This document shows, piece after piece, positions 17,180-26,046 of a DNA stretch of 64,000 bases (position 1 is the first letter of the stretch; each line of letters begins with the position of its first letter). The stretch comes from Candidatus Poribacteria bacterium (lineage in GTDB: Bacteria; Poribacteria; WGA-4E; GCA-2687025). The stretch is from NCBI GenBank assembly GCA_026004875.1, contig BPJZ01000009.1, forward strand, positions 62,001-126,000, read 5' to 3'. Both the position numbers and the translations under genes were made by a program. The notes under the pieces were generated by a model. It was not told where the DNA came from. It made no database searches and was given only the letters and a program-made list of their open reading frames with translations.

Positions 17180-18655
17180 ATGCGGATTCTTTATATCGAT
17201 ATCGACTCGCTGCGTCCGGACCATCTGGGCTGTTACGGATACCATCGAAACACGAGTCCCCATCTGGATCGAATCGCCCGCGAGGGGGTGCGTTTTCAGA
17301 ACGTTCACGCTTCGGACGTGCCGTGCCTCCCCAGTCGGACGGCGCTGTTCACCGGCCGATTTGGAATTCACACCGGGGTGATCAACCACGGCGGGACGGC
17401 CGCCGATCCGTTTCAGGAGGGGCCACCGCGCCGCTTTCGGGACCGGCTAAGCGCCACCGCGTGGATGAGTCGGCTCCGACAGGCTGGATACCGAACGGTC
17501 ACCGTCAGCCCCTTTGGGGAGCGACACTCCGCCTGGCACTGGTACGCTGGATTCAACGAGGTCTACAACCCCGGTAAAAACGGCAACGAACGAGCCGACG
17601 AGGTGGCTCCGTACGCCCTCGACTGGATTCGGCGGAACGGAAAGGCGGACAACTGGTTCCTTCACGTCAACTTCTGGGACCCCCATACGCCCTACCGAAC
17701 GCCGTTGGAGTACGGGAATCCGTTCGAGGGGGAGCCGATTCCGGCCTGGCTTACGGAGGAGGTGCGCCAGCAGCACTGGAACGGAGTGGGTCCCCACTCG
17801 GCGCAGGAGATCACCGGTTACGCGCCGGCTCCCCAGGTTCGGGAGCGCTTTCCCCGCCAGCCGATTCAAGCCGACTCGATGGAGGCCGTCCGGGCGATGT
17901 TCGATGGGTACGACACCGGGATTCGATACGCCGACGACCACGTCGGATTGCTCCTGGAGGCGCTTGAGGAGCAAGGCGTCTTGGACGAGACGGCGATTAT
18001 CGTCTCCGCGGACCACGGAGAGAACCTCGGCGAGCTGAACATTTACGGAGACCATCAGACCGCCGATCAGATCACCACTCACGTGCCGCTGATCCTCCGT
18101 TGGCCAGGGGTTACCGACGCGCAAGCCGGAAGGGTGGACCGAGGACTTTACTATCAGGTGGATATGGCCGCAACGGTCGTCGAGCTGGCCGGAGGGAGCG
18201 TCCCGCCGATCTGGGACGGTCGGAGCTTTGCTGAATCCCTCCGCGCCGGACGGGAAGGTGGACGCGATTACCTAGTCCTCTCCCAAGGGGCCTGGAGCTG
18301 TCAGCGGGCCGTCCGGTTCGATCGTTATCTGGTGATTCGATCCTATCACGAAGGCTACCACGGGCTTCCTGAAGTGCTCTGCTTCGATGTGGAGAACGAC
18401 CCCCACGAGCAGTACGACCTGGCCCCTACCCATCCAGAGCTCGTCGAGCGCGGGTTGGCGCTCTTGGAGGCGTGGACGGCCGAGATGATGCGGACGGCGA
18501 CCCACCCGGTAGACCCGATGTGGATCTCTAGACGAGAGTTACCTCTTCATCTTCAAGGAGCGCTGCCCGGCTATCTCAAGCGCCTTCGAGAGACGGGGCG
18601 AGAGCGCTGGGCCGAGTGGCTCGAAGCCCGCTACCCCCAGGAGGCTCAGAGGTAA
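17180..18655 (+). CDS. Sulfatase (formylglycine-dependent)
   Basis: 491 residues of the alkaline phosphatase-like fold. N-terminal metal Asps appear in [11 protein letters not shown] (Asp7, Asp9) and the formylglycine signature CLPSR is at residues 49-53, with the TGR that follows it in classical sulfatases. The later SADHGENLG supplies Asp and His metal ligands. No signal peptide is seen, so the enzyme is probably cytosolic. It starts 10 bases after agmatinase. It needs an FGE or anSME maturase, not present in this window. Substrate is likely a sulfated sugar. Confidence 0.85.
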   Translation: MRILYIDIDSLRPDHLGCYGYHRNTSPHLDRIAREGVRFQNVHASDVPCLPSRTALFTGRFGIHTGVINHGGTAADPFQEGPPRRFRDRLSATAWMSRLRQAGYRTVTVSPFGERHSAWHWYAGFNEVYNPGKNGNERADEVAPYALDWIRRNGKADNWFLHVNFWDPHTPYRTPLEYGNPFEGEPIPAWLTEEVRQQHWNGVGPHSAQEITGYAPAPQVRERFPRQPIQADSMEAVRAMFDGYDTGIRYADDHVGLLLEALEEQGVLDETAIIVSADHGENLGELNIYGDHQTADQITTHVPLILRWPGVTDAQAGRVDRGLYYQVDMAATVVELAGGSVPPIWDGRSFAESLRAGREGGRDYLVLSQGAWSCQRAVRFDRYLVIRSYHEGYHGLPEVLCFDVENDPHEQYDLAPTHPELVERGLALLEAWTAEMMRTATHPVDPMWISRRELPLHLQGALPGYLKRLRETGRERWAEWLEARYPQEAQR

Positions 18656-18707
18656 ATCGTTCAGCAGATCGGGATCGGCGGGGCCAGGGGTGGCCCCGCC
18701 GGAGTCC

Positions 18708-19157
18708 TCAGGATGCAAAGGGTCGTTCGCTGACAACCCGAAACCGATCCAGGTCCACCAGGCGAGAGGACTCGCCTATGCTGTGAGGAAACTCGGAGCC
18801 CCGATCGAACAGCCGATGCTCATAGTGGTGGACATCGAAGGTGCGCACCACCTCGGCGATGGCGTCCTCCACGTCGAACGGCTTGCAGGAGAAGATGTCG
18901 AGGCTCAGGTAACGCTTCTCAGGGAAGGTATGGATGCTGATGTGGCTCTCGGCGATGAGAACGAATCCAGAAAGGCCCCAATCCTCAGGCTTGATGCCCG
19001 AGTAGGCGATCACGTGCGGCGGCGCGATCTTCGTCATCCCGATCCGATCGGGACAACGGTCCAGGAAGTTGTAAACGGTGGTCAAGTCCTTCAGAGCGTC
19101 ATAGGAGCACCCATACCCGTCCAGCACCAGGTGTGGTCCAAAGCCGAATCGTACCAA
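18708..19157 (-). CDS. speD: S-adenosylmethionine decarboxylase proenzyme
   Basis: 149 residues, bacterial class 1b-type length. The self-cleavage site ESHISIHTFPE has Ser71 as the future pyruvoyl group, with His76 and Cys91 (FSCKPF) as processing and catalytic residues. It makes decarboxylated AdoMet, the aminopropyl donor for spermidine. The TTG at 19157 is the only start I can propose; the frame stays open a few codons upstream, so the N-terminus is uncertain. It converges on the sulfatase of the agmatinase run and supports a polyamine role for the locus. Confidence 0.9.
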   Translation of the reverse strand: MVRFGFGPHLVLDGYGCSYDALKDLTTVYNFLDRCPDRIGMTKIAPPHVIAYSGIKPEDWGLSGFVLIAESHISIHTFPEKRYLSLDIFSCKPFDVEDAIAEVVRTFDVHHYEHRLFDRGSEFPHSIGESSRLVDLDRFRVVSERPFAS

Positions 19158-19187
19158 CTCCGCATAAACCCTCTCTTGGTTTCGGAG

Positions 19188-19203
19188 CGCGCCCGAAGGC
19201 GCG
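19188..19203 (-). promoter_or_regulatory. Stable UUCG stem-loop in the speD leader
   Basis: Read on the minus strand, a 6-base-pair stem CGCGCC/GGCGCG closes a UUCG tetraloop about 30 bases upstream of the speD start codon. It may be a leader structure or chance in GC-rich DNA. No U-run follows, so it is not a terminator. Confidence 0.3.
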
Positions 19204-19282
19204 GTTGATGGTTCATGGCTTTACCCGATCACCTCGCTCTCTCTGTTTGTTCCGGTGGATCCCGAGGAACTCCCGTCGAAGA

Positions 19283-19311
19283 TTGAGGTCCGGTCTTTAT
19301 CATGGCATATT
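19283..19311 (+). promoter_or_regulatory. Putative promoter for the DapA-family gene
   Basis: TTGAGG (19283-19288) and CATATT (19306-19311) are 17 bases apart, about 60 bases before the start at 19374. Both boxes are 4 of 6 matches. Confidence 0.3.
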
Positions 19312-19373
19312 CCGTCTGAAAAGTCCAATGAACTTCATCGCTTCCCTAACTCTGGTCGGTGAGGAACAAGACG

Positions 19374-20321
19374 ATGAGCCAGGGAACCTTTCGCCTTTCG
19401 CGCCAGGAGCTCCTGCGGGCGCTCTCCGGCGTTACCGCCATTCCGATCATTCCCTTTCATGAGGACGGTTCCATCCACTGGGAGGGCCACCGGAAGAATA
19501 CCGAATACCTTCTTCGCCAGAACTCCCTGGAGGACGGGCTGCCGCGGGTCATCGCTCATGCGGGCACCAGCCTCATCCACTACCTAAGCCCTCAGGAGCA
19601 GGTCGAGATCGTTCGCAGGACGGGCGAGCTGATGGGCGATCAGGGGGTGCTAATGGCGGCGGTCATCCCCCAGGACCCTCAGACGACGATCCGTCAGATT
19701 CAGGCTCTGGAGGCGCTGGATCGGCCCCCTGATGTCTATTTGCTGATGCCGGTTCCGGGCATCGCCACCCCAGAAGGGGTCTATGTTGAGCTGCGCCGGA
19801 TCGCTGAAGCCACCAGGGTGCGGTGTCTTTACTACCTCCGGCGTTCTTCGGACGTGGCAGCGGTGATCCGGCTCGTCCGGGAGACCGAAGAGTTCCTCGG
19901 CGTCAAGGTCGGAACCGGCCTGGAGGACGTCCCGTCCCTGGTCCGGGGGATCGGCCAAGAGGGAATCGTCGTTTGGGGGAAGGGCGACCGCGCTACTGAG
20001 GCAATCCAGTTAGGCGCCCGCGGTCACACTTCAGGAATCGCCGTGCTGGCGGCTCGGGCCGCCGACGGCATCAACAACGCCTACCGCTCCGGGCAGTACG
20101 AACAGGCACTGGCGATTCAACGGGACGTCGAGCCGATGGAGGAGATCCGCTTTGCTGGAAACCGCGAGTTGAACTACACAGCGGTCGCGCTGGGGATGCG
20201 GTTGAGCGGATTTCGGGATATCGAAGGCGGCGCCGGCGGGCGGTACAACCCTCTTCCCGCCGACCCGGAGACGGTCGAGCGGATCAAGAAGGCGGTCGAG
20301 CGACTCAAGCCGTACCACTAG
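19374..20321 (+). CDS. DapA/NanA-family class I aldolase
   Basis: 315 residues from ATG 19374 (a GTG at 19359 is an alternative; ATG has the GGTGAGG site about 10 bases upstream). The Schiff-base lysine is in GVKVGTG (Lys178) and the catalytic Tyr in CLYYLRR (Tyr153/154), as in the dihydrodipicolinate synthase/N-acetylneuraminate lyase superfamily. The strand-2 region reads AHAGTSLIHY rather than the GTTGE typical of true DapA, so a 2-keto-3-deoxy sugar acid aldolase or dehydratase is more likely. It sits apart from amino-acid genes and would fit with the sugar-acid enzymes at 2.8-10.6 kb. Confidence 0.8.
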   Translation: MSQGTFRLSRQELLRALSGVTAIPIIPFHEDGSIHWEGHRKNTEYLLRQNSLEDGLPRVIAHAGTSLIHYLSPQEQVEIVRRTGELMGDQGVLMAAVIPQDPQTTIRQIQALEALDRPPDVYLLMPVPGIATPEGVYVELRRIAEATRVRCLYYLRRSSDVAAVIRLVRETEEFLGVKVGTGLEDVPSLVRGIGQEGIVVWGKGDRATEAIQLGARGHTSGIAVLAARAADGINNAYRSGQYEQALAIQRDVEPMEEIRFAGNRELNYTAVALGMRLSGFRDIEGGAGGRYNPLPADPETVERIKKAVERLKPYH

Positions 20322-20398
20322 GCCTAACGATGGCGAACTTTCAGCTCTCTTCCTCCGTTTTTTCCGTATAGTTTTGTCAGGAGGAAGAGAGCGGGATC

Positions 20399-22678
20399 AT
20401 GTCCATTCGTGGGCGGCTGCGCGCCGCATTCTTGTTCACGCTTTGCTTGTTGGCCCTGGACGTGGGGATCTATCTCCTTGCGGCCCGGGCCCGGAGCCGA
20501 TCCCTGGACCGACTCCGGGAGGCGATGGCCACCCAGATTGTCCTGAACCGAGTGGAGCAGGACTTACGGATGATTCTGGTCGAGGTGCGGGCGCTGGTTC
20601 ACGACCCTTCTCCGCTGGATGTCCCGTGTTGAGCCGGATCCAGGAGGACATCCGGAACGTCGTAGAGGGTCTTGAGTCCATCGATCACGTCGAGCATCCC
20701 GAGGACGACGCCTTGCAGGTGCTCACGGAGGTGTGCGCTCGCCTGCAGTCCTCTTGGGGCCGGGCGGAGGCTCCTCTTGCGCGAGGCCACCGACGAGGCG
20801 CAACTTCGGGAGGCGCTCCGGGAGCTGGAAGCGCTCAGTCAGGAGGCGGTTCAGGAAGCCCTTCCTTCCGCAGCGTACGCTGTAGGGATCGCTTTTGAAG
20901 AAGCCAACCAGACTGCCCGGCGACTGGATCGGCAGGTTTACGCACTCAGCCTTGGACTGATGCTCGCCACCCTTCTGATCGTTGGAAGTGTCTGGTTTTT
21001 CATCTCTCGGCGTATCACTCAGGCACTCAGTCGGCTCCACGAGGACGCCGGACGGGTGAAGAAAGGGGATTTGACCCATCCGGTGCGAGTCGCCGGAGAT
21101 GATGAGATCGGGCAAATCGCTCAAGGGTTCCAGGAGATCACCCAGCAGCTCCTTCAGGCCTTAGAGCAGTTGCGACTGGCCAAGGAGGCTGCCGAGGCGG
21201 CCAACCGGATGAAGAGCCAGTTTCTCGCGAGTATCTCCCACGACATCCGCACGCCGATGAACGCGATCCTCGGCTTCTCCGACCTGCTTGCCGAGGAGAT
21301 CGAAAACCCCCGACAACGCGAATCGCTGGAGTTGATCCGCAGTGCCGGGCGACAGCTGCTCGCGCTCCTGAACGACTTGCTGGACCTGTCCAAGATCGAG
21401 GCGGGTCGTCTGGAGCTGCGGCCGGTGGACGTGGACCTTCGGCAGATGATCGCGGAGATCCGCGCCGTCTATCTGCCCAAATGTCAGCAAAAGGGAATCG
21501 CCTTTCACGTCGACGTGGGCGAAAGCGTTCCCGAACTGCTCTCCCTGGATGAGGTCCGGCTCCGGCAGGTATTGATCAACCTCGTAGACAACGCGGTGAA
21601 GTTCACGGAGCAGGGCCGCGTAGCCGTTCGCGTTCGCGCGATCCACGCCGGCGCGGAGCCGGATCGGTGCGATCTGTGCCTGGAGGTCGAGGATACCGGG
21701 CCAGGCATCCCGCCTGAGGAGCAGGAGCGCATCTTTGAGCCGTTCCAACAGAAACAGGGACAGGATCATAAGCGATTTGGCGGTACTGGCCTGGGACTGG
21801 CGATCACCAAGCGCCTGGTCGAGCTTATGAACGGAACCATCGCACTGGACAGCGTCCCCGGCAAAGGCACCATCTTTCATCTGCTACTCCATCGGGTGAA
21901 GATCCTCTCCGAGTTGTCGGCCTCTCAGGACAAAGCAGAAGGGGTCGCCTCTCAGCCGGAGCGGATCCAATTGCCGGAGGCGACGGTTCTGATCGTGGAC
22001 GACGACGCGGCCACTCGACGGCTGATCCGCGCCTACCTGGAAGATCAGCCGGTCCAATGCCGCGAAGCGAAAACCGGTCTGGAAGCCTGGGAAATGCTCC
22101 AGGTGCAGCCGGTGGATCTGGTCCTGTTGGACCTGCACATGCCCCAAATGGACGGAAGTGCGCTCATCCGAAAGATGCGGGCTGAGCCGAAGACGCGGGA
22201 GCTCCCTGTAATCATCATGACCGCCGCCGTCTTCGCCGAGTCGCTGCCCACCGAGGCGCTTCGGGTCGGGTATCTCCGCAAGCCCTTCCGGGGGGAGGAG
22301 TTGCTCGATGCGCTGGCCAACGCGCTTTCGACCTTCGGCGCTTCCCCTTCCGAACCGGAGACGGATCCAGCCTCGGCCTTATCCCCTCGAGCGTTCTGGA
22401 AGGAAGGGACGCCGCTGCCGTCCGAACTTCTTGAGAAACTTCGCGACTGGCTTCCGACGTATGATTCTCTTCAGGAAACCGTTACTATAGGGGAACTGGA
22501 GCAATTCGCGCGGGCCGTGGTGGCTCTGGGCGAAGAGTACGGCCTCCCGGAGCTAGCCCGGTGGGGGAAGGAGTTGCAAAGCGCGGCCGAGCGATTTGAT
22601 ATCGAGGCGATCGAACGGGCGCTCCGGGAGTTTCAACCAGCGGCGGAACGGTTGCGCAGCTCCAGCTCCCAAGAGTGA
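20399..22678 (+). CDS. Membrane hybrid sensor histidine kinase with receiver domain (two compensating frame breaks)
   Basis: The N-terminus has a membrane segment (about residues 8-28), a sensor region, a second membrane segment (LGLMLATLLIVGSVWFF) and HAMP. Then come HisKA (SISHDIRTPMNAILGF), the ATPase boxes (NLVDNAVKF, DTGPGIPPEE, GGTGLGLAI), a receiver domain (VLIVDDDAATR, LLDLHMPQMDG, YLRKPF) and a helical C-terminal Hpt-like segment without an obvious phospho-His. The frame breaks near 20621-20625 (one base missing) and near 20761-20775 (one extra base), both inside the sensor domain, so the catalytic part is intact from 20672 on. The GTG of the next gene overlaps its stop, coupling it to the receiver-cyclase. 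The sensed signal is unknown. Confidence 0.8.
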
Positions 22679-24045
22679 GTAAGACGGGAACGATGCCCTC
22701 TCCTAGACGCAAGCCTCATATTCTCGTGGTGGACGACACACCGGAGAATATCCGACTGGTCGGCTCGATTCTGAATCGCTTCGGCTATGAGCTTACGATC
22801 GCAACCAGCGGGCCGCAGGCGATCGCCAGCGCCCAGAGGATCCTCCCCGATCTGATCCTGTTGGACATCATGATGCCAGGGATGGACGGGTTCACCACCT
22901 GTCGGCAGTTGAAGGCAATGGAGGAGACCCGCGATATTCCGGTGATCTTCTTGACGGCCAAGGTCCAGGAGGAGGACATCGCCAAAGGGTTTCAGGTTGG
23001 GGGCGTGGACTACATCACCAAGCCGTTCCGGGTTCAGGAGCTGGTCGCACGGGTGCGGACTCACGTGGAGCTTTACTCCCTGCGGCGGGAGCTGGAGCGA
23101 CGCGTTCAACAGCGGACCCAGGAGATCGAGCGGGCGCACGAGGAGTTGAAGTTCCTCTACGAGGAGCTTCAACGGATGAACGCGGCGGCGCTGCGGTTTG
23201 TGCCGCGGGAATTCCTCCACCTCCTGGGCCAGGCGAACGTGTACGCCGTCGAGCTGGGCGACTTCGTCCAGCGGGACCTGACCATTCTCTTCTCGGATAT
23301 CCGGGATTTTACGACGCTCTCGGAGGGCATGACGCCGGAGGAGACCTTCCGATTTATCAACCGCTATCTGGGGGAGGTGGGGCCGTGTATCCGCACCTGC
23401 CGAGGGTTCATTGACAAGTACATGGGTGACGGAATCATGGCGCTGTTCCCGGAGAGTCCCGAAGACGCCGTTCAGGCGGCAATTAAGATGAAGAGCACCC
23501 TCCAGGAGTACAACCGCCGCCGCGAAGCTCAAGGACAGCACCCGATCCGAACCGGAATCGGCATCCACTCGGGATTTGCCATGTTGGGGACGGTCGGCGA
23601 ACCGGAGCGGATGGACGGAACGGTGATCTCCGACGCGGTCAACGCCGCCAGCCGTTTGGAAGCGCTCACCAAATACTACGGCGCCGACGCGATCCTGAGC
23701 GCCCGTTCCTGGGAAGGGGTGCAGCATCCAGAACGGTACCACGTCCGGTTTCTGGGCCGCGCTCAGGTCAAGGGCCGCGCTCAGCCATTGATCATCTATG
23801 AGCTGCTCGACGCAGCTCCCGAACCGGAACGAGAGCTCAAGCTGAAGACCCGCGAGCGATTTGAAGAAGGTCTGCAACTCTACTACGCCCGTGACTTTGC
23901 CGAGGCCAGTGTTGCTTTTCACTCCGTTCTGAGGATGAATCCCTCCGACCTGGCCGCTCGCCTTTACTTGGAACGGGCCGCAACCTACCTGGTCCACGGC
24001 GTTCCGGAAGGTTGGAACGGCGTCGAGGTGTTCACCAACAAGTAA
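22675..24045 (+). CDS. Response regulator with class III adenylate/guanylate cyclase output
   Basis: 456 residues. An N-terminal receiver domain (ILVVDDTPEN; phospho-acceptor Asp in LLDIMMPGMDG; KPF) is joined by a coiled coil (about residues 125-170) to a cyclase domain. The cyclase keeps both metal Asps (LFSDIRDF, YMGDGIM) and the Asn/Arg pair (ISDAVNAASRL), so unlike the protein at 1-2654 it can work as a homodimer. A short TPR-like helical tail follows. The GTG at 22675 overlaps the kinase stop by 4 bases, so the two form a cognate pair turning a membrane signal into cAMP (or cGMP). An ATG at 22693 is an alternative start. Confidence 0.85.
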   Translation: MSKTGTMPSPRRKPHILVVDDTPENIRLVGSILNRFGYELTIATSGPQAIASAQRILPDLILLDIMMPGMDGFTTCRQLKAMEETRDIPVIFLTAKVQEEDIAKGFQVGGVDYITKPFRVQELVARVRTHVELYSLRRELERRVQQRTQEIERAHEELKFLYEELQRMNAAALRFVPREFLHLLGQANVYAVELGDFVQRDLTILFSDIRDFTTLSEGMTPEETFRFINRYLGEVGPCIRTCRGFIDKYMGDGIMALFPESPEDAVQAAIKMKSTLQEYNRRREAQGQHPIRTGIGIHSGFAMLGTVGEPERMDGTVISDAVNAASRLEALTKYYGADAILSARSWEGVQHPERYHVRFLGRAQVKGRAQPLIIYELLDAAPEPERELKLKTRERFEEGLQLYYARDFAEASVAFHSVLRMNPSDLAARLYLERAATYLVHGVPEGWNGVEVFTNK

Positions 24046-24201
24046 AGCTCTGTCCCGTGGGGGGCTGTAACGACTTTGCCTTGAACTCTTTGCGAACTTC
24101 CAATCGTTCGTTGATCGAGGCGTCAACGCCCCTTAAATCGCAGCGCTTATCCTCTCTGTCAGAGCTTGGGATGAGATGCCGCTTGGGAAGGGGGCTGCAG
24201 G

Positions 24202-26013
24202 ATGAATCATCGGCGACGCCTGTACGGATGGCTCCTAGTCGGACTGGGTTTTCTTAGCGTCTTCGGCTCTGTGGCTGCGGTCGCGGCGGAGCCGTCTCGT
24301 CGCGAACGGGAGAGGCTAGATCGGCTGGCTCGCGAGCTGGAAGGGGCGGTGATCTTCCAGCGGCACGGCCACATCTTCCGCGTGGACCTTGGCAAGTGGG
24401 AGCCGGTGGACCTAGGGCCGGGAGAGTACGCCCGATGGAGCTGGGACGGACGATGGATTGCCGTTTATTGGAGGCGGCGTCTCTTTGTGATCCGCCCGGA
24501 CGGGTCCGGGCGACGTTTGGTTACCGATGAGGCGTGGGAACGGGACGGCTGCCCGATCGACGTTCATCCGAACAATCGGGAGATCATCACCCTTCGCCAG
24601 GGACGTTCGGGGTTCTGGGCAGTGGAGATCGAGACGGGGCGGTTCCGACTTTTGACCGACGCTCAACCCTTCACCGGCGAGCCGGGGATCTCCCGGGACG
24701 GGCGGCGGCTGGTCGGACGGGTTGGGCGCGTTCTGTGGGCCGTCGATTTGGAGTCGGAAAGGGCCTTCCCCTACGTTCGGGAGGCCTGCTCGGCGGCCAT
24801 CTCTCCAGATGGGCGCTGGCTTTTAAACAACGGCGATAACGGCAATCCGACCCACCGCCGCCTGAACCTTCGCGACTGGGAGATGAAGACGATCCGGACG
24901 CTCTCGGCGGATCTCTGCGAGCCGGATCGAGAGTGGGACAACTTCCACTGGTCCAACCTCCAGGACTACATCGCCGTTCAGGGCGACAACCGAGGGGAGA
25001 GCTACGTCGTAAACGTTCGCACGCGCGAGGCGGTCCGCGTGACCTGGGTGGGCGACACCGTTTACCCCGACCTCTGGGCGCGCCTGCGGGAGCGGCGCAC
25101 TTTGGGGGCTCCTTCACTTCTAGAGAGGGGGATAGCTAGGGGGGACGTGGCCTTTCGGCTGATCGGACGGGCGGAGTACCAAACGGAGCGGTCTTCTGTG
25201 GCGCTTCTCAACCGCGACTACGACCGACGGAGCTCCGCGCTGCTGCTTCGGGCCGTCCGTCGTCCGACGCGGGCCGCGCTGGACTTTGCCGCATACGATC
25301 GGAACGTTCTTTACTACCGTCCTCTGGATCGAGCGCCTGTCCCCCTGCCGGTCCGAGAGCTTCGAGAGCTGAACTTTGGCGTCTTGGAGCCGGGGAGCCT
25401 TGTAGACCGCCTTGAGGAGACCCCTCTGACTCCAGAAGAGCGCGCCGCTCCCTTGGCCTGGGAGCCGCTGATCGAGTACCTTCTTGCCTGGAACTTTGAC
25501 GAAGGGAAACGGCTCGCCGAGGCTGGATGGGCGGTGGAGGAGCATACCTGGACGGACGACTTCGTCCCGGTACCCTATCAGCGGATTGTCCGGCTTTACT
25601 TCCACCAAGAGGGGCAGCGGCTTGAGTCGTGGGTGCAGATCGAGTTTCAGCCGTGGGTAAGCTCGGTTCCGGCTCAAGACGAGGACGAAGACGGGTACCG
25701 AGAGGTCTACGGGCGCCTGAAGGAAGGGTTTCTCTCTCCGGCGATCTTAGAACGGATTCGCACGGATTATTCCGATCGCCTTTTGAGTCCGGAGGAGGTT
25801 CAGGAGTGGGCTCGGGTCTTGGCCGAGCGTTGGTACGGTCCCTTCTTCGCTCAGCTTCTGGGGGCTGAGGAGATTTCCGCTTGGTTTCTGGGTCTTTCGC
25901 CGGCGCTCAAAAAGATTCTGGTCGGTCCTCCGCAGGTGCTCATCCGGGCGAGGCCCCGCGAGGCGGAGATTTACATCGGCCTGTGGATCGAGTACGCTTC
26001 CGGGGAGCCGTGA
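24202..26013 (+). CDS. Secreted protein with beta-propeller-like N-terminal half, unknown function
   Basis: 603 residues. A signal peptide is clear (RRRLYGWLLVGLGFLSV to AAVAAEP). Residues about 50-300 hold repeats of the type SxDGRW and xPDGSGRRL, typical of PD40/TolB-like propellers. The C-terminal half (about 400-603) is unassigned, acidic and helical, and I do not recognise it. It is followed by the debranching enzyme after about 30 bases, so both could be on one transcript, but a shared job is not evident. The 155-base gap upstream shows nothing I can assign. Confidence 0.55.
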   Translation: MNHRRRLYGWLLVGLGFLSVFGSVAAVAAEPSRRERERLDRLARELEGAVIFQRHGHIFRVDLGKWEPVDLGPGEYARWSWDGRWIAVYWRRRLFVIRPDGSGRRLVTDEAWERDGCPIDVHPNNREIITLRQGRSGFWAVEIETGRFRLLTDAQPFTGEPGISRDGRRLVGRVGRVLWAVDLESERAFPYVREACSAAISPDGRWLLNNGDNGNPTHRRLNLRDWEMKTIRTLSADLCEPDREWDNFHWSNLQDYIAVQGDNRGESYVVNVRTREAVRVTWVGDTVYPDLWARLRERRTLGAPSLLERGIARGDVAFRLIGRAEYQTERSSVALLNRDYDRRSSALLLRAVRRPTRAALDFAAYDRNVLYYRPLDRAPVPLPVRELRELNFGVLEPGSLVDRLEETPLTPEERAAPLAWEPLIEYLLAWNFDEGKRLAEAGWAVEEHTWTDDFVPVPYQRIVRLYFHQEGQRLESWVQIEFQPWVSSVPAQDEDEDGYREVYGRLKEGFLSPAILERIRTDYSDRLLSPEEVQEWARVLAERWYGPFFAQLLGAEEISAWFLGLSPALKKILVGPPQVLIRARPREAEIYIGLWIEYASGEP

Positions 26014-26046
26014 GCCTTTTTGCGAGCCTCCCGGGGAGGGCCGAGG

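Noticed and set aside
20723-21880. Minus-strand open frames opposite the histidine kinase
   Set aside because: The plus strand encodes unmistakable HisKA/ATPase motifs; the mirror frames have no family features.
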